NCBI RefSeq assembly: GCF_003993775.1
Contig: NZ_RJRZ01000010.1
Location: 87,689 to 151,688, forward strand
DNA from: Frigidibacter oleivorans
GTDB taxonomy: Bacteria > Pseudomonadota > Alphaproteobacteria > Rhodobacterales > Rhodobacteraceae
Direction of reading: 5' to 3'
Length of the DNA: 64,000 nt
The position numbers and the translations under genes were made by a program. Within the stretch, counting starts at the first letter, position 1, and every line of letters begins with the position of its first letter. Of the stretch, positions 47,957 to 56,302 are shown piece by piece. The notes under the pieces were generated by a model. The model ran no database searches, had not been told where the DNA came from, and saw nothing but the letters and a program-made list of their open reading frames with translations.

Positions 47957-49319
47957 CGTCCGTCCCCATCATGTCCAGCAGGCGCCGCAGGTCCGTGCGG
48001 TCCGTTCCGGTCCGGCACAGCGCGATGAAGGCATCTGCCGGGAATGCCCGGTCCGCGCCCAGCAGAAGCTCGCGGCATTTCTCGTCGATCTCGGCACGGC
48101 TCATGGGGCGTGCCACCGAACCCCTCGGATGCAGGATCTCGATCCGCTCGGTGCGGCCACCGGCGAGATGTACGGCAACCCGCGCCGTCCCCTGCGCCAT
48201 GTCGGCGTCCGCGCGTGCGACGACCCTGGCGGCGAGGGCACGAACCTCCGGGTCGCGCAATGCCTCCGGCGTGAACTCTGCCACGCTGGCGCTGCCGTAG
48301 AGCCAGGCCGCGGCGACGGAATGCTGGAGGCTCAGCTTTCCCTCCAGCGGCGTCGCGGGTGCGGGGCGGTCGGCCCGCACGAGCATCAGCGGATTGCCCT
48401 CCACCTCGATGGAGGTTGCCGCGCGTTCGCCTTCCGCGATCTGGTCCCGCAGCGCGAAGAGCCCGTCGAGCACCGGGTGGATGACGGCACAGGTCGGGTA
48501 GGGTTTCGCCGACGTCTCCAGTCCCCGCCAGACGGCGCCGAGCCCGGCGAGGGCGACGGAGGGTTCCGGGGCCGAACTGGTCAGTTCGAGAAACCCGCCC
48601 CTGCCCTCCAGCGCGTTCGGCGCGCCCGCCATCCCGGTTTCGGCCAGAAGCGCCGCTTCCAGCCCGTTCCGGCCGGCGCGCATCATCCCGATCGCCTTGG
48701 CCGGCGAGGACAGGTTGATCACCAGGCCCGAGGACATGCCGCAGGCGATCGCCAGGGCATGAGAGGCCGGATCGGGACGCAACCCCATCAGCCGCGCCGC
48801 CGCGGCCGCGGCCCCGAAGGCCCCGCAGGTTGCCGAGATGTGCCAGCCCCTTTCGTAATGCGACGGCCCCAGGGCGAGCCCCAGGCGCACCGCCACTTCC
48901 GTCCCGATGGCAAGCGCCGACAGGACGTCGGTGACCGCGCAGTCCGGCCCCACCATCAGGGGCAAGAGCGCGCCCAGCACCGGTGCCGTGGGATGGATCA
49001 GGGTCTGGGGATGCGTGTCGTCGAACTCGAGGATATTGGCCGCCACACAGGCCAGACCCGCGGCCGACAGCGCATCCGTCCGGAAGGACAGGCCCGCGAC
49101 CCGGATGGACCCCGCAGGAAGATGCGGTCTGACGGCCTGCTCGAACTGCAGGAAGTCGCGGTCCCGGCATCCCTGCATCAGGTTCGACAGCCCGTTCAGA
49201 AGCTGCCCGCGCGCCGCCTCCAGCACCTCGTCGGGCACCTTCTGTTCCACGATGAAGCGGGCGAGTACCGCGGTCATCCCGCCGGTCTGGCCGGGCGCAC
49301 CGGAACGCTGGTCCTTCAT
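47949..49319 (-). CDS. MmgE/PrpD family protein
   Basis: A 456-residue protein of the 2-methylcitrate dehydratase fold. LEFDDTHPQTLIHPTAPVLG is the family signature (D-D-T-H active site region), and PYPTCAVIHPVLDGLFALRD and KLSLQHSVAAAWLYG are conserved. A very strong purine-rich ribosome binding site (GAGGAGGAG) precedes the ATG at 49317-49319. Pairing with an isocitrate-lyase-family gene recalls the methylcitrate cycle, but no prpC is present, and many MmgE/PrpD proteins act in unrelated catabolic operons (dehydratase or isomerase). Confidence 0.9.
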   Translation of the reverse strand: MKDQRSGAPGQTGGMTAVLARFIVEQKVPDEVLEAARGQLLNGLSNLMQGCRDRDFLQFEQAVRPHLPAGSIRVAGLSFRTDALSAAGLACVAANILEFDDTHPQTLIHPTAPVLGALLPLMVGPDCAVTDVLSALAIGTEVAVRLGLALGPSHYERGWHISATCGAFGAAAAAARLMGLRPDPASHALAIACGMSSGLVINLSSPAKAIGMMRAGRNGLEAALLAETGMAGAPNALEGRGGFLELTSSAPEPSVALAGLGAVWRGLETSAKPYPTCAVIHPVLDGLFALRDQIAEGERAATSIEVEGNPLMLVRADRPAPATPLEGKLSLQHSVAAAWLYGSASVAEFTPEALRDPEVRALAARVVARADADMAQGTARVAVHLAGGRTERIEILHPRGSVARPMSRAEIDEKCRELLLGADRAFPADAFIALCRTGTDRTDLRRLLDMMGTDDA

Positions 49320-49342
49320 CTCCTCCTCCCCTCCCAGGACGA

Positions 49343-50080
49343 TCACGGCCGAACCCGGGCCTGCAGGTCCAGTGTCGTGAACAGGTTGCGCATCCACGGC
49401 ACCCGCGCCGTCCGGAACAGCCGCACCTCGCGCGCGACGATGTCGTCGCGGAAGGCCCGCTGGAACGTCCGGAACGCCTCTGACCCGGTCAGGCGCTGGT
49501 CTTGGCGCTGCACATCGGCGGCATCGGCGTGCCAGCGATAGCAGAAGACCCTGTGCTGACGCCCCACCAGCACCGGAAAATACCCGATCAGGCCGTCGCG
49601 CGCCGTCGCATCGTCGTCTCGGGCATGGGCCAGGGCACTGTCCCAGAACCTCGGCAGGGCGCCGGGCGCCAGGTCGAACCGCTCCTCGCGCAGGACGACC
49701 GTTTCCGGATCGGCCACGTCGAACCGCGGATGGCCGGGACGCCAGTCGCTGGCGCCGTTCCACACCGGGTTCAGCTCGTCTTCGGGCGACAGGGTCAGGA
49801 ACATGTTTTCCTGCGACATCATGATCGCCCGGCCCGCCGTCAGGTATTTCATCCGCTCCTCGTCGACCCCGCCGAACAGCCGGCTGCGCCAGTCGTCGAA
49901 GTCGTCATAGCGGTAGAGCATCAGGATCCGGCTGCCCTGGTCATGCAACGACTCGAAGTAGCCGATGTTGCGTTCCAGAAGGCGCGGGATGTCCTGCGGA
50001 GCGTTCCAGCGCTCCTGATACTCCCAGAACCGCCCGGTCTCGCCGGGCTTGAGAGTGTAGAAACGGCGCTCGAAAAGTAT
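49343..50080 (-). CDS. Tandem NIPSNAP-like protein with probable ATA start codon
   Basis: A 245-residue protein with two repeats of a NIPSNAP/ferredoxin-like domain: ILFERRFYTLKPGETGRFWE (N-terminal) and VVLREERFDLAPGALPRFWD (near residue 120). The first conventional start (TTG, 49946-49948) would cut off about 44 conserved residues. Upstream in the frame there is no ATG, GTG or TTG before a stop. The N-terminus coincides with ATA (50078-50080), preceded six bases away by GGAGGAG. Either ATA is used or the ATG has mutated (or there is a sequence error). It is first in the minus-strand operon and probably binds or isomerises a small aldehyde or acid. Confidence 0.75.
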   Translation of the reverse strand: MLFERRFYTLKPGETGRFWEYQERWNAPQDIPRLLERNIGYFESLHDQGSRILMLYRYDDFDDWRSRLFGGVDEERMKYLTAGRAIMMSQENMFLTLSPEDELNPVWNGASDWRPGHPRFDVADPETVVLREERFDLAPGALPRFWDSALAHARDDDATARDGLIGYFPVLVGRQHRVFCYRWHADAADVQRQDQRLTGSEAFRTFQRAFRDDIVAREVRLFRTARVPWMRNLFTTLDLQARVRP

Positions 50081-50129
50081 GACCCCCTCCTCCGGCCAAA
50101 AGGTCGCTGGCCGTCCTTGCGAAGATCAT

Positions 50130-50201
50130 TTCATTACAAAATGGCAACTGCAACACCGTTGCCCATGACTAGTTGACATAACTGATGCGACTGATCATCA
50201 T
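50130..50201. promoter_or_regulatory. Divergent promoter region with inverted repeat
   Basis: GGCAAC (50143-50148) and GTTGCC (50158-50163) form a perfect inverted repeat with a 9-nt spacer, a typical LysR-type binding shape. Toward the LysR gene there is TTGACA (50173-50178), 17 bp, then CATCAT (50196-50201). Toward the NIPSNAP operon on the minus strand there is TTGCAG, 17 bp, AATGAT, and the repeat overlaps it. The LysR protein at 50244 is the likely binder. Confidence 0.6.
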
Positions 50202-50243
50202 GCAATTCCACGGTTCGCCGGGGCAGGCATTCAGGGGCAGGCA

Positions 50244-51152
50244 GTGCATTCCAAACACCTCGAATATTTCTGCAAGGTCGTGGAATACGGCAGTATTTCG
50301 CGGGCGGCGATCTATCTGGGCGTCAATCAGTCCGCGCTGAGCCGGCACATCCGGAACCTCGAGGACGAGCTGGGCGTGCATCTTCTGTATCGCAACGGGC
50401 GCGGCTCGGTCGTGACCGAACATGGCCACCGGCTGCTGGTGCGCGCGCGCCGTGCGCTGGAGGAAATCGAGCTGGCCCGGCAGGAAGCGGCCAATGCCCG
50501 CAGTTCGGGGCTGGAGCGGCTGGTGCTGGGCTTCACGCCCACGGTCGCGCGCCTGCTGGTCAAGCCGGTGGCCGTCGAACTCAGTTCGATGTTTCCCGCG
50601 ATCCAGCTGCGCTTCGTCGAGGGGTTCTCGACGGAACTGGTCGAGGCGCTGGACACCAACAAGATCGACCTCGCCGTGCTGTACGAAGGGCGCGACGTCA
50701 GCCGCATCATCTCGGAATCCCTGGTGACCGAGAAACTGTCGCTGATCGCGGGACCCGCCTTTCCCGGCCTGGCGGAGGAGACGGCGACCCGGACGCTCGG
50801 CGACATTCCCCTTATCCTGCCAAGCCCGGCCCACAGCCTGCGGCGGCTTGTCGAACTCAAATGCGCGGAACACGGTATCAAGATCCAGATCAAGGCCGAG
50901 GCCGACTCGCTGGAATCGATCCTGGGCCTGGTGAAGGCGGGTCTGGGCGCCACCATCCTGCCGCAGGCGGCCGTCATCGAAGAGATCGCCCGCGGCGAAT
51001 TGCGGTCGTCGGAACTTGTCGACCCGGGCGTGACCCGGACGATGGCGCTGGCGACACCGACCAATCACCCGCCGGTGCCCAACATCTCGGTCGTTACCCG
51101 CCTGATCGCGAACATCCTGCGGGAAAGCAACAAGAGGGCGGAAAGGCCCTGA
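50244..51152 (+). CDS. LysR-family transcriptional regulator
   Basis: A 302-residue LysR regulator with winged helix MHSKHLEYFCKVVEYGSISR and AAIYLGVNQSALSRHIRNLE, and a substrate-binding domain (LGFTPTVARLLVKPVAVELS). It begins with GTG at 50244, preceded by AGGGG at six bases. It is divergent from the six-gene NIPSNAP-to-amidohydrolase operon and converges on the TRAP/SDR operon. The CbbR/NAC-like domain gives no hint about the ligand. Confidence 0.92.
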   Translation: MHSKHLEYFCKVVEYGSISRAAIYLGVNQSALSRHIRNLEDELGVHLLYRNGRGSVVTEHGHRLLVRARRALEEIELARQEAANARSSGLERLVLGFTPTVARLLVKPVAVELSSMFPAIQLRFVEGFSTELVEALDTNKIDLAVLYEGRDVSRIISESLVTEKLSLIAGPAFPGLAEETATRTLGDIPLILPSPAHSLRRLVELKCAEHGIKIQIKAEADSLESILGLVKAGLGATILPQAAVIEEIARGELRSSELVDPGVTRTMALATPTNHPPVPNISVVTRLIANILRESNKRAERP

Positions 51153-51159
51153 CCGGGCG

Positions 51160-51963
51160 TCAGTCCGCCTCGCCCGCCCCGCCGAGCGGGAATGTCATCC
51201 CGCTTTCCAGCGCTGCATCCCGATAGGCCGCCCCCGCGACGAACCCGCCATCCACGACGATGTCCTCTCCGGTCACGAAGGACGCCTCGGCCGACAGCAG
51301 GAAGACGACGACATTCGCCACCTCCTCGGGCCGCGCCCCCCGCCCGAGCGGAGTTCTGCGGATCAGGGGCTGGATATGGGGGGCGCCCGCGTTGATCGGT
51401 GTCGGCGTCACCCCGGGACAGACAGAGTTGACGCGGATGTTCCAGTCGGCGAACTCCATGGCCGCAGCGCGGGTCATCCCGCGCAGGCCCCATTTGCTGG
51501 TCGTGTAGGCGAAGTCGTAATGGGCGGTGAAGCCGCTGTGCGAGCCGATGTTCACGATCGCGCCGCCGCCGGCATCGTGCAGATGCGGCGCCACCGTCCG
51601 GATCCCGAGATAGGGTCCGCGCAGGTTCACCGACATCAGCCGGTCGAAATCCCCGGGGGCCGTCGTGAGGAACCCGCTTCGGTTCACCACGGCGGCGTTG
51701 TTGACGAGGCCGTCGATCCGACCGCGCCAGGCAAGCGTTGCCTCGACGGCGCGCTGCCAGGACGGTTCGTCGGCGACGTCGATCTGGATCGCCATCGCCT
51801 GCCCCCCGGCCTCCTCGATCGCGGCGACGGTGCGTTCCGCCGCATCGAGGCGAAGGTCGGCCACGACAGCGGCGGCCCCCTGCGCCGCCGCCACCCGGGC
51901 GATGGCGCCACCGATGCCGCCTCCGGCACCGGTGACGAGAATGGTTTTGCTCTCAAGGCGCAT
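51160..51963 (-). CDS. Short-chain dehydrogenase/reductase (SDR)
   Basis: A 267-residue classical SDR with TGAGGGIG at residues 11-18, D36 after the second strand (VVADLRLD, favouring NAD), NNA at 88-90, S141, Y153 and K157 (YTTSK). The end is FVTGEDIVVDGGFVAGAAYR with an extra tail. It is 12 bases downstream of the TRAP large permease gene, so it is the last gene of the TRAP operon and may oxidise or reduce the imported substrate. Confidence 0.92.
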   Translation of the reverse strand: MRLESKTILVTGAGGGIGGAIARVAAAQGAAAVVADLRLDAAERTVAAIEEAGGQAMAIQIDVADEPSWQRAVEATLAWRGRIDGLVNNAAVVNRSGFLTTAPGDFDRLMSVNLRGPYLGIRTVAPHLHDAGGGAIVNIGSHSGFTAHYDFAYTTSKWGLRGMTRAAAMEFADWNIRVNSVCPGVTPTPINAGAPHIQPLIRRTPLGRGARPEEVANVVVFLLSAEASFVTGEDIVVDGGFVAGAAYRDAALESGMTFPLGGAGEAD

Positions 51964-51975
51964 TTCGGTCTCTTG

Positions 51976-53286
51976 TCAGTTGTACATCTGCGACGGCAAC
52001 CAGGTCGAGATCAGCGGAAACGCGATGATCAGACCCAGCGTGAAGGCTTCCATCACGAGGAAGGGAAGGATGCCGCGGAACATCGTCTGCATGTTGATGC
52101 GCCCCTCCGACGCCCCGGTCACCGCGAACAGGTTGATCCCAACCGGGGGCGTCAGGGCGCCGATCTCGACCAGCTTGATGACGATGACGCCCATCCAGAT
52201 CGGATCGATCCCCAGGCTGGTGGCGACCGGATGCACGAAGGGGATGGTCATGACCATCATCGACACGCCTTCGACGAACATCCCCAGCACGAGGTAGATG
52301 GCGATCAGGATGGCCAGGAATTGCCAGACGTTCAGGTCCGTGCTTTCGACGAGGGACGAGATGTCGCCGATGAACCCCGACACCAGCAGCAGGCGGGACA
52401 GCAGCATGCCCCCGATGATGATCAGGAACAGCGATGCCGTCGTCAGGACCGACTGGGTCACGGCGTCGTTCAGCCCGCGGAACGTCAGCCTTCCGCGCAA
52501 CAGGCTGATCAGCAGCGCGCCGGCGGCCCCGACGGCCCCCGCCGCCGAGGGGAACATCACGCCGGAATAAATGCCTCCCAGAACGAGGAAGGCCAGGGTC
52601 ATGAAGGCCCAGATGCCCTTGAGGCTGCCGAACTTTTCCGCCCAGGAATATCGCTCGGCGATGGCCGGTGCCGCGTCCTTGTTGACGCGGACGATGATGA
52701 ATATCCCGACGAAATAGACCGCGACGGTCAGCAGGCCGGGCATCAGGCCGCCGACCAGCAGGGCCCCGATGCTCGCCTCGGTCAGGATCGCATAGATCAC
52801 CATTCCCAGGGAGGGCGGAATGAGTGCCGCGAAGGTGCCCGCGGCCGCGATGCACCCGGCGCTGATGGCCGAGGAATACTGGTAGCGCAGCATTTCCGGC
52901 AGGGCGATGCGGGTAAAGAGCGTCGCGCTGACCACGGTCGAGCCGTTGATCGCGCCGAACCCGCCCGAAGCGAGCGTGGTGGCGTAGTAGAGCCCGCCCT
53001 TGATGCCGCTGTTCCACTTGTGCGCCGCGGAGTACAACTCCTGGGTGATGCCCGACACCGAGGTGAGACTGCCCATGAAGATGAACATCGGCACGACGAC
53101 AAAGGCATAGTCGCTGCTGAGCGCGTAGGGCAGCGAGCCCACCGTCGTCATCAGGAAGGGCACCCCCACCGTCAGGTACATGCCGGCGAAGGCCACGGCC
53201 GCCATGGCGATACCGACCGGGATGCCGAAGCCGATCGCCGCCAGCAGCGAGACGATGATCGCGATGCCCGAAAGGAGGTTATCCAT
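51976..53286 (-). CDS. TRAP transporter large permease, DctM type
   Basis: A 436-residue membrane protein with about 12 to 14 spans. It starts MDNLLSGIAIIVSLLAAIGF and has the conserved SALSSDYAFVVVPMFIFMGS, GINGSTVVSA-like segment and ALTPPVGINLFAVTGASEGR of the family. It overlaps the small permease gene by eight bases. It forms the Na-driven channel with DctQ and takes substrate from the DctP protein encoded upstream. Confidence 0.94.
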   Translation of the reverse strand: MDNLLSGIAIIVSLLAAIGFGIPVGIAMAAVAFAGMYLTVGVPFLMTTVGSLPYALSSDYAFVVVPMFIFMGSLTSVSGITQELYSAAHKWNSGIKGGLYYATTLASGGFGAINGSTVVSATLFTRIALPEMLRYQYSSAISAGCIAAAGTFAALIPPSLGMVIYAILTEASIGALLVGGLMPGLLTVAVYFVGIFIIVRVNKDAAPAIAERYSWAEKFGSLKGIWAFMTLAFLVLGGIYSGVMFPSAAGAVGAAGALLISLLRGRLTFRGLNDAVTQSVLTTASLFLIIIGGMLLSRLLLVSGFIGDISSLVESTDLNVWQFLAILIAIYLVLGMFVEGVSMMVMTIPFVHPVATSLGIDPIWMGVIVIKLVEIGALTPPVGINLFAVTGASEGRINMQTMFRGILPFLVMEAFTLGLIIAFPLISTWLPSQMYN

Positions 53287-53815
53287 GAGTTGCTCCTTCT
53301 TCGAGCGATGCGACACGCCTGGACGGCCCCTCGGCCAGGCACCAGGCGAGCTGCCGCAGGAACTCGAGGCAGGCGATGCAGAGCACCGCCGCGAACGTGA
53401 TCTTGATCGGCCAGATCGGGAAACGGATGATCGCGGCGGCGAACTCTCCGGTCTGATAGCTGTGCACGGCGAGCATCACCGCCCTGTAGGAGAACAGCGC
53501 GAAGACCAGCGCCCCCACGGCCAGACCGACGCACCGGCTGACGAACTGCAGGCCCCGTCCGAAATGGCTGATCACGAGATCGACCTCGATGTGGCGCCTG
53601 TCCCGAGTGACCCGCGCCATGCCCCCGAAGATCAGCAGGGTCAGCAGCTCGCCGCTGAGTTCCCGTGCCAGCGGCAGGGGCTTGTTGGCGAGAAACGTCA
53701 TCAGCACGTCGGTCGCACCGAACAGCGCGATGAACAGCATGATCAGCGCCGATACGGCCAGGCCGGCATCGCTGAGCCGGGAGATCGCCTTATCGAGTAC
53801 CAAAAGAAGTTTCAT
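53279..53815 (-). CDS. TRAP transporter small permease, DctQ type
   Basis: A 178-residue protein with four membrane spans (VSALIMLFIALFGATDVLMT and GLAVGALVFALFSYRAVMLA among them) and the conserved RHIEVDLVISHF loop. The ATG at 53813-53815 starts with MKLLLVLDKAISRL; no strong ribosome binding site is seen at either this or an upstream TTG (53846-53848). It lies between dctP and dctM, as usual. Confidence 0.9.
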   Translation of the reverse strand: MKLLLVLDKAISRLSDAGLAVSALIMLFIALFGATDVLMTFLANKPLPLARELSGELLTLLIFGGMARVTRDRRHIEVDLVISHFGRGLQFVSRCVGLAVGALVFALFSYRAVMLAVHSYQTGEFAAAIIRFPIWPIKITFAAVLCIACLEFLRQLAWCLAEGPSRRVASLEEGATHG

Positions 53816-53939
53816 TTTGAGTTGAACCGATTTCCCCTCGGGTCGCAATCGTCGCAGCGACGCCGTCAGCGTTGCAATTGTGGATACGCGGCAGAGCGAA
53901 CTCTCTGCCGCGCCTCAAGCACCCGGACCTTGGCCAGAG

Positions 53940-54968
53940 TTATCGGGAGAGTTCGGCGTCGATGGTCGCCCGGACTTCCTCGGCCTCGGCGCCGAGGCCG
54001 CGCTTCGACAGCTCGTCGACCCAGACATCGAGGAAGTTCGGCACGGCCGCGCGAAACGCCTCTTCTTCCTTGAACGCCACCTGCTGCAATCCGTTCGACG
54101 TCATCGTGGCCAGCGCTTCCTCGGCCTTCGCGGGAACCTCGGTGATGTCCCGCTCGATCGCGCGCGCGCTCGCTTCCTGGAACAGGGTCTTCACGTTCTC
54201 GGGCCAGCTTTCCCAGACCGAGGCGTTCACGTAGACGGGCAGCTGGGTGATCGCGCCGAAGTTCAGGTCGATATAGTAGTCGGCGACCTCGTCGAAGTGA
54301 TACGAGAGAGCGAAGTCGGCGGGCCCGTAGATGCAGTCCATCAGCCCGCGCTGCAGCCCTTCGTATTGCTCGGTCGAGGTCGTCACCACACCGACGGCGC
54401 CGACCGCCTCCCACATCCGGGGTACGTACTCGCCGTAGGCGCGCTGCTTGGTGCCGTTGAAGTCGGCCACCGTCTCGATCGCGCTGTCACAGTAGATGTG
54501 ATAGTTGGGCAGCGTCGTCCAGAACAGCGGTACGAGGTTGTTCTTCGCGTTTTCCGCCTTCAGGGCTTCGGTCTCGCCGATCGCATGCGCCACGGCCGAG
54601 ACAGCGGCCGGGTCGGGATAGACGTTCGGCAGCTGCGTCACGCCGGTCAGCGGCATCTGGCTCGGGAAATAGGCGGGCGACAGGGACCCCATCTCCACCG
54701 CACCCGACGAGACCAGGTCCAGCATCTCGGTCGCCGCCCCCAGAGAGCCGGACCAGAAGATCTGGATCTGGATGTTCCCGCCGCTGGCCTCGGCAATGTC
54801 CTCGGCCCATTGCTTCACGTTCTGGGACTGAACGACCGTTTCCGCCAGCGGCATCGCGAACTTGAGGTTCATGCGGGGAAATTCTTCCTGCGCATGCGCC
54901 GCCGTGCTGCACATGATCGCAAGAGCGGAAGCGGCAATCCGGAAGCTGCCGGACAAGTGTTTGGTCAT
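53940..54968 (-). CDS. TRAP transporter solute-binding protein, DctP type
   Basis: A 342-residue periplasmic binding protein with signal peptide (SFRIAASALAIMCSTAAHAQ). The ligand arginine motif is TKQRAYGEYVPRMW, followed by EQYEGLQRGLMDCIY. It is the first gene of the dctPQM-SDR operon and is divergent from the thiamine-diphosphate decarboxylase genes. It resembles the orphan DctP at 41674 strongly, so both may bind related compounds. Confidence 0.93.
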   Translation of the reverse strand: MTKHLSGSFRIAASALAIMCSTAAHAQEEFPRMNLKFAMPLAETVVQSQNVKQWAEDIAEASGGNIQIQIFWSGSLGAATEMLDLVSSGAVEMGSLSPAYFPSQMPLTGVTQLPNVYPDPAAVSAVAHAIGETEALKAENAKNNLVPLFWTTLPNYHIYCDSAIETVADFNGTKQRAYGEYVPRMWEAVGAVGVVTTSTEQYEGLQRGLMDCIYGPADFALSYHFDEVADYYIDLNFGAITQLPVYVNASVWESWPENVKTLFQEASARAIERDITEVPAKAEEALATMTSNGLQQVAFKEEEAFRAAVPNFLDVWVDELSKRGLGAEAEEVRATIDAELSR

Positions 54969-55052
54969 GATGGTCCTCCCATGTTTTTCTCCTGTCCGCG
55001 GGCCGGGGCACTGCGGACTCCCGAAGCCACTTTAAATCAATGCCACGCCGAC

Positions 55053-55082
55053 CGAACCAGATAAAAAGTCATATCCGGTTCG
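55053..55082. promoter_or_regulatory. Imperfect inverted repeat and copy 3 of the shared motif
   Basis: CGAACCAGAT and ATCCGGTTCG pair at 9 of 10 positions around a 10-nt spacer, in the 184-bp gap between dctP and the decarboxylase gene. The right side contains AGTCATATCCGGTT (55067-55080), the reverse complement of the motif shared with 38251 and 39698 (12 of 14 positions with the second). The sequence TTTAAATCAA nearby makes the region AT-rich. This looks like a divergent control region. Confidence 0.6.
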
Positions 55083-55152
55083 CCTCGTCAGCCAATTCCT
55101 CGCCGCCGCAAGATGATGTGGATTGCGTCCCCAGTAACACTCGGAGGATTCC

Positions 55153-55695
55153 ATGCTTGATGAGGACACGCGCCCGCCGGCCACGGCGGATTGGCGCCAC
55201 GATGTCTACCGCGTCCTGAAGGAGCACGCGGTGAAGCACGTGGTGTACGTGCCGGATGCAGGCCACTCGGTGGCCATCGAACTGGCCGAGGCCGACAACG
55301 AGATGCATTCCGTGGTCCTGACCACTGAAGAGGAAGGCATCGGCTATCTGGCCGGAGCCTGGCTCGGCGGCGAGCGCGGCGCCCTGCTGATGCAAAGCTC
55401 GGGCGTCGGCAATTGCCTCAATACCCTTGCGCTGCAGGCCTGCGCGCGGTTCCCCCTGCTGATGGCGGTGACCATGCGGGGCGATTGGGCCGAATTCAAC
55501 GGCTGGCAGACGCCGATGGGCCGGGCCACGGACGAGGCGCTCAAGCTGATGGGAGTCATGACCTGGCAGGCTGACGCGCCCGAGGACGTGGCCCCGCTGC
55601 TGCACGGCGCGGCGACGATGGCGTTCAACGGAGACGCGGCGACGGCGGTCCTGCTTGGCCAACGACTGATCGGAGAGAAGAAATGGGTGAAGTGA
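55153..55695 (+). CDS. Thiamine-diphosphate-dependent decarboxylase, alpha (PYR) chain
   Basis: A 180-residue protein containing only the N-terminal pyrimidine-binding domain, as in ComD, the alpha chain of sulfopyruvate decarboxylase. The conserved activating glutamate lies in VVLTTEEEGIGYLAGAWLGG (residues 59-61), and QSSGVGNCLNTLALQACARF follows. The beta chain starts 13 bases before its stop. Substrates in the family include sulfopyruvate, phosphonopyruvate and related 2-oxoacids; which one applies is not clear. Confidence 0.88.
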   Translation: MLDEDTRPPATADWRHDVYRVLKEHAVKHVVYVPDAGHSVAIELAEADNEMHSVVLTTEEEGIGYLAGAWLGGERGALLMQSSGVGNCLNTLALQACARFPLLMAVTMRGDWAEFNGWQTPMGRATDEALKLMGVMTWQADAPEDVAPLLHGAATMAFNGDAATAVLLGQRLIGEKKWVK

Positions 55696-56279
55696 AGCGC
55701 GGCGGGGATCTCGACAGGCGCGCCGTGGTTGCCGCGCTGCTCGAGGATCGCCGGGATCTCCTGGTCGTGACCGGGCTCGGCTCGGCCTCCTACGACGTGA
55801 TGGCGGCGGGCGATCACGACCACAACTACTACCTGTGGGCGGCGATGGGGTCGGCCTGCATGGTCGGCCTCGGCCTGGCCACGGCGCAGCCCGAACGGCC
55901 CGTCGCGGTCATCACCGGGGACGGCGAAACCATGATGGGCTTCGGCGCCCTGGCCAGCATCGCGCTGCGCCTGCCGCCGAACCTGACCATCGTCGTGCTC
56001 GACAACGGGCATTTCGGCGAAACCGGTATGCAGGTCAGCCATGCCGGATCCGGCATCGACCTCGACCGGGTCGCGGCGACATGCGGCTTTCCGAAAACCG
56101 GCTGCATCACGGATATGGCGGGGGTGAACGACCTCAAGGCAAGTCTCGAGGCCCGCTCGGGCCTGGGGCTTTACACGGTGAAGGTGCGTCCGGAAAATCC
56201 GCCGCGCGTCCTCCCCCCGCGCGACGGGGTCTATATCAAGAACCGCTTCCGCGCCGCGCTCGGCTTCGAACCCATCTGA
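55683..56279 (+). CDS. Thiamine-diphosphate-dependent decarboxylase, beta (TPP-binding) chain
   Basis: A 198-residue C-terminal domain chain, ComE-like. The TPP motif begins GDG (residues 79-81, in AVITGDGETMMGFGALASIA) and ends near N108 (VVLDNGHFGETG). It overlaps the alpha gene by 13 bases and is followed by an aldehyde dehydrogenase, which suggests 2-oxoacid to aldehyde to acid. No xsc or pta genes are next to it, so taurine-type sulfoacetaldehyde use is not directly supported. Confidence 0.88.
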   Translation: MGEVKRGGDLDRRAVVAALLEDRRDLLVVTGLGSASYDVMAAGDHDHNYYLWAAMGSACMVGLGLATAQPERPVAVITGDGETMMGFGALASIALRLPPNLTIVVLDNGHFGETGMQVSHAGSGIDLDRVAATCGFPKTGCITDMAGVNDLKASLEARSGLGLYTVKVRPENPPRVLPPRDGVYIKNRFRAALGFEPI

Positions 56280-56302
56280 TCCGGCCCAGGAAGGACGCTC
56301 AC

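Noticed and set aside
47066..49319. Methylcitrate cycle (prpB-prpD) operon
   Set aside because: No prpC is present and the lyase lacks the KRCGH motif of methylisocitrate lyase.
47066..56279. Phosphonate pathway (PEP mutase plus phosphonopyruvate decarboxylase)
   Set aside because: The lyase lacks the EDK...NS motif of PEP mutase and is in a separate operon from the decarboxylase.
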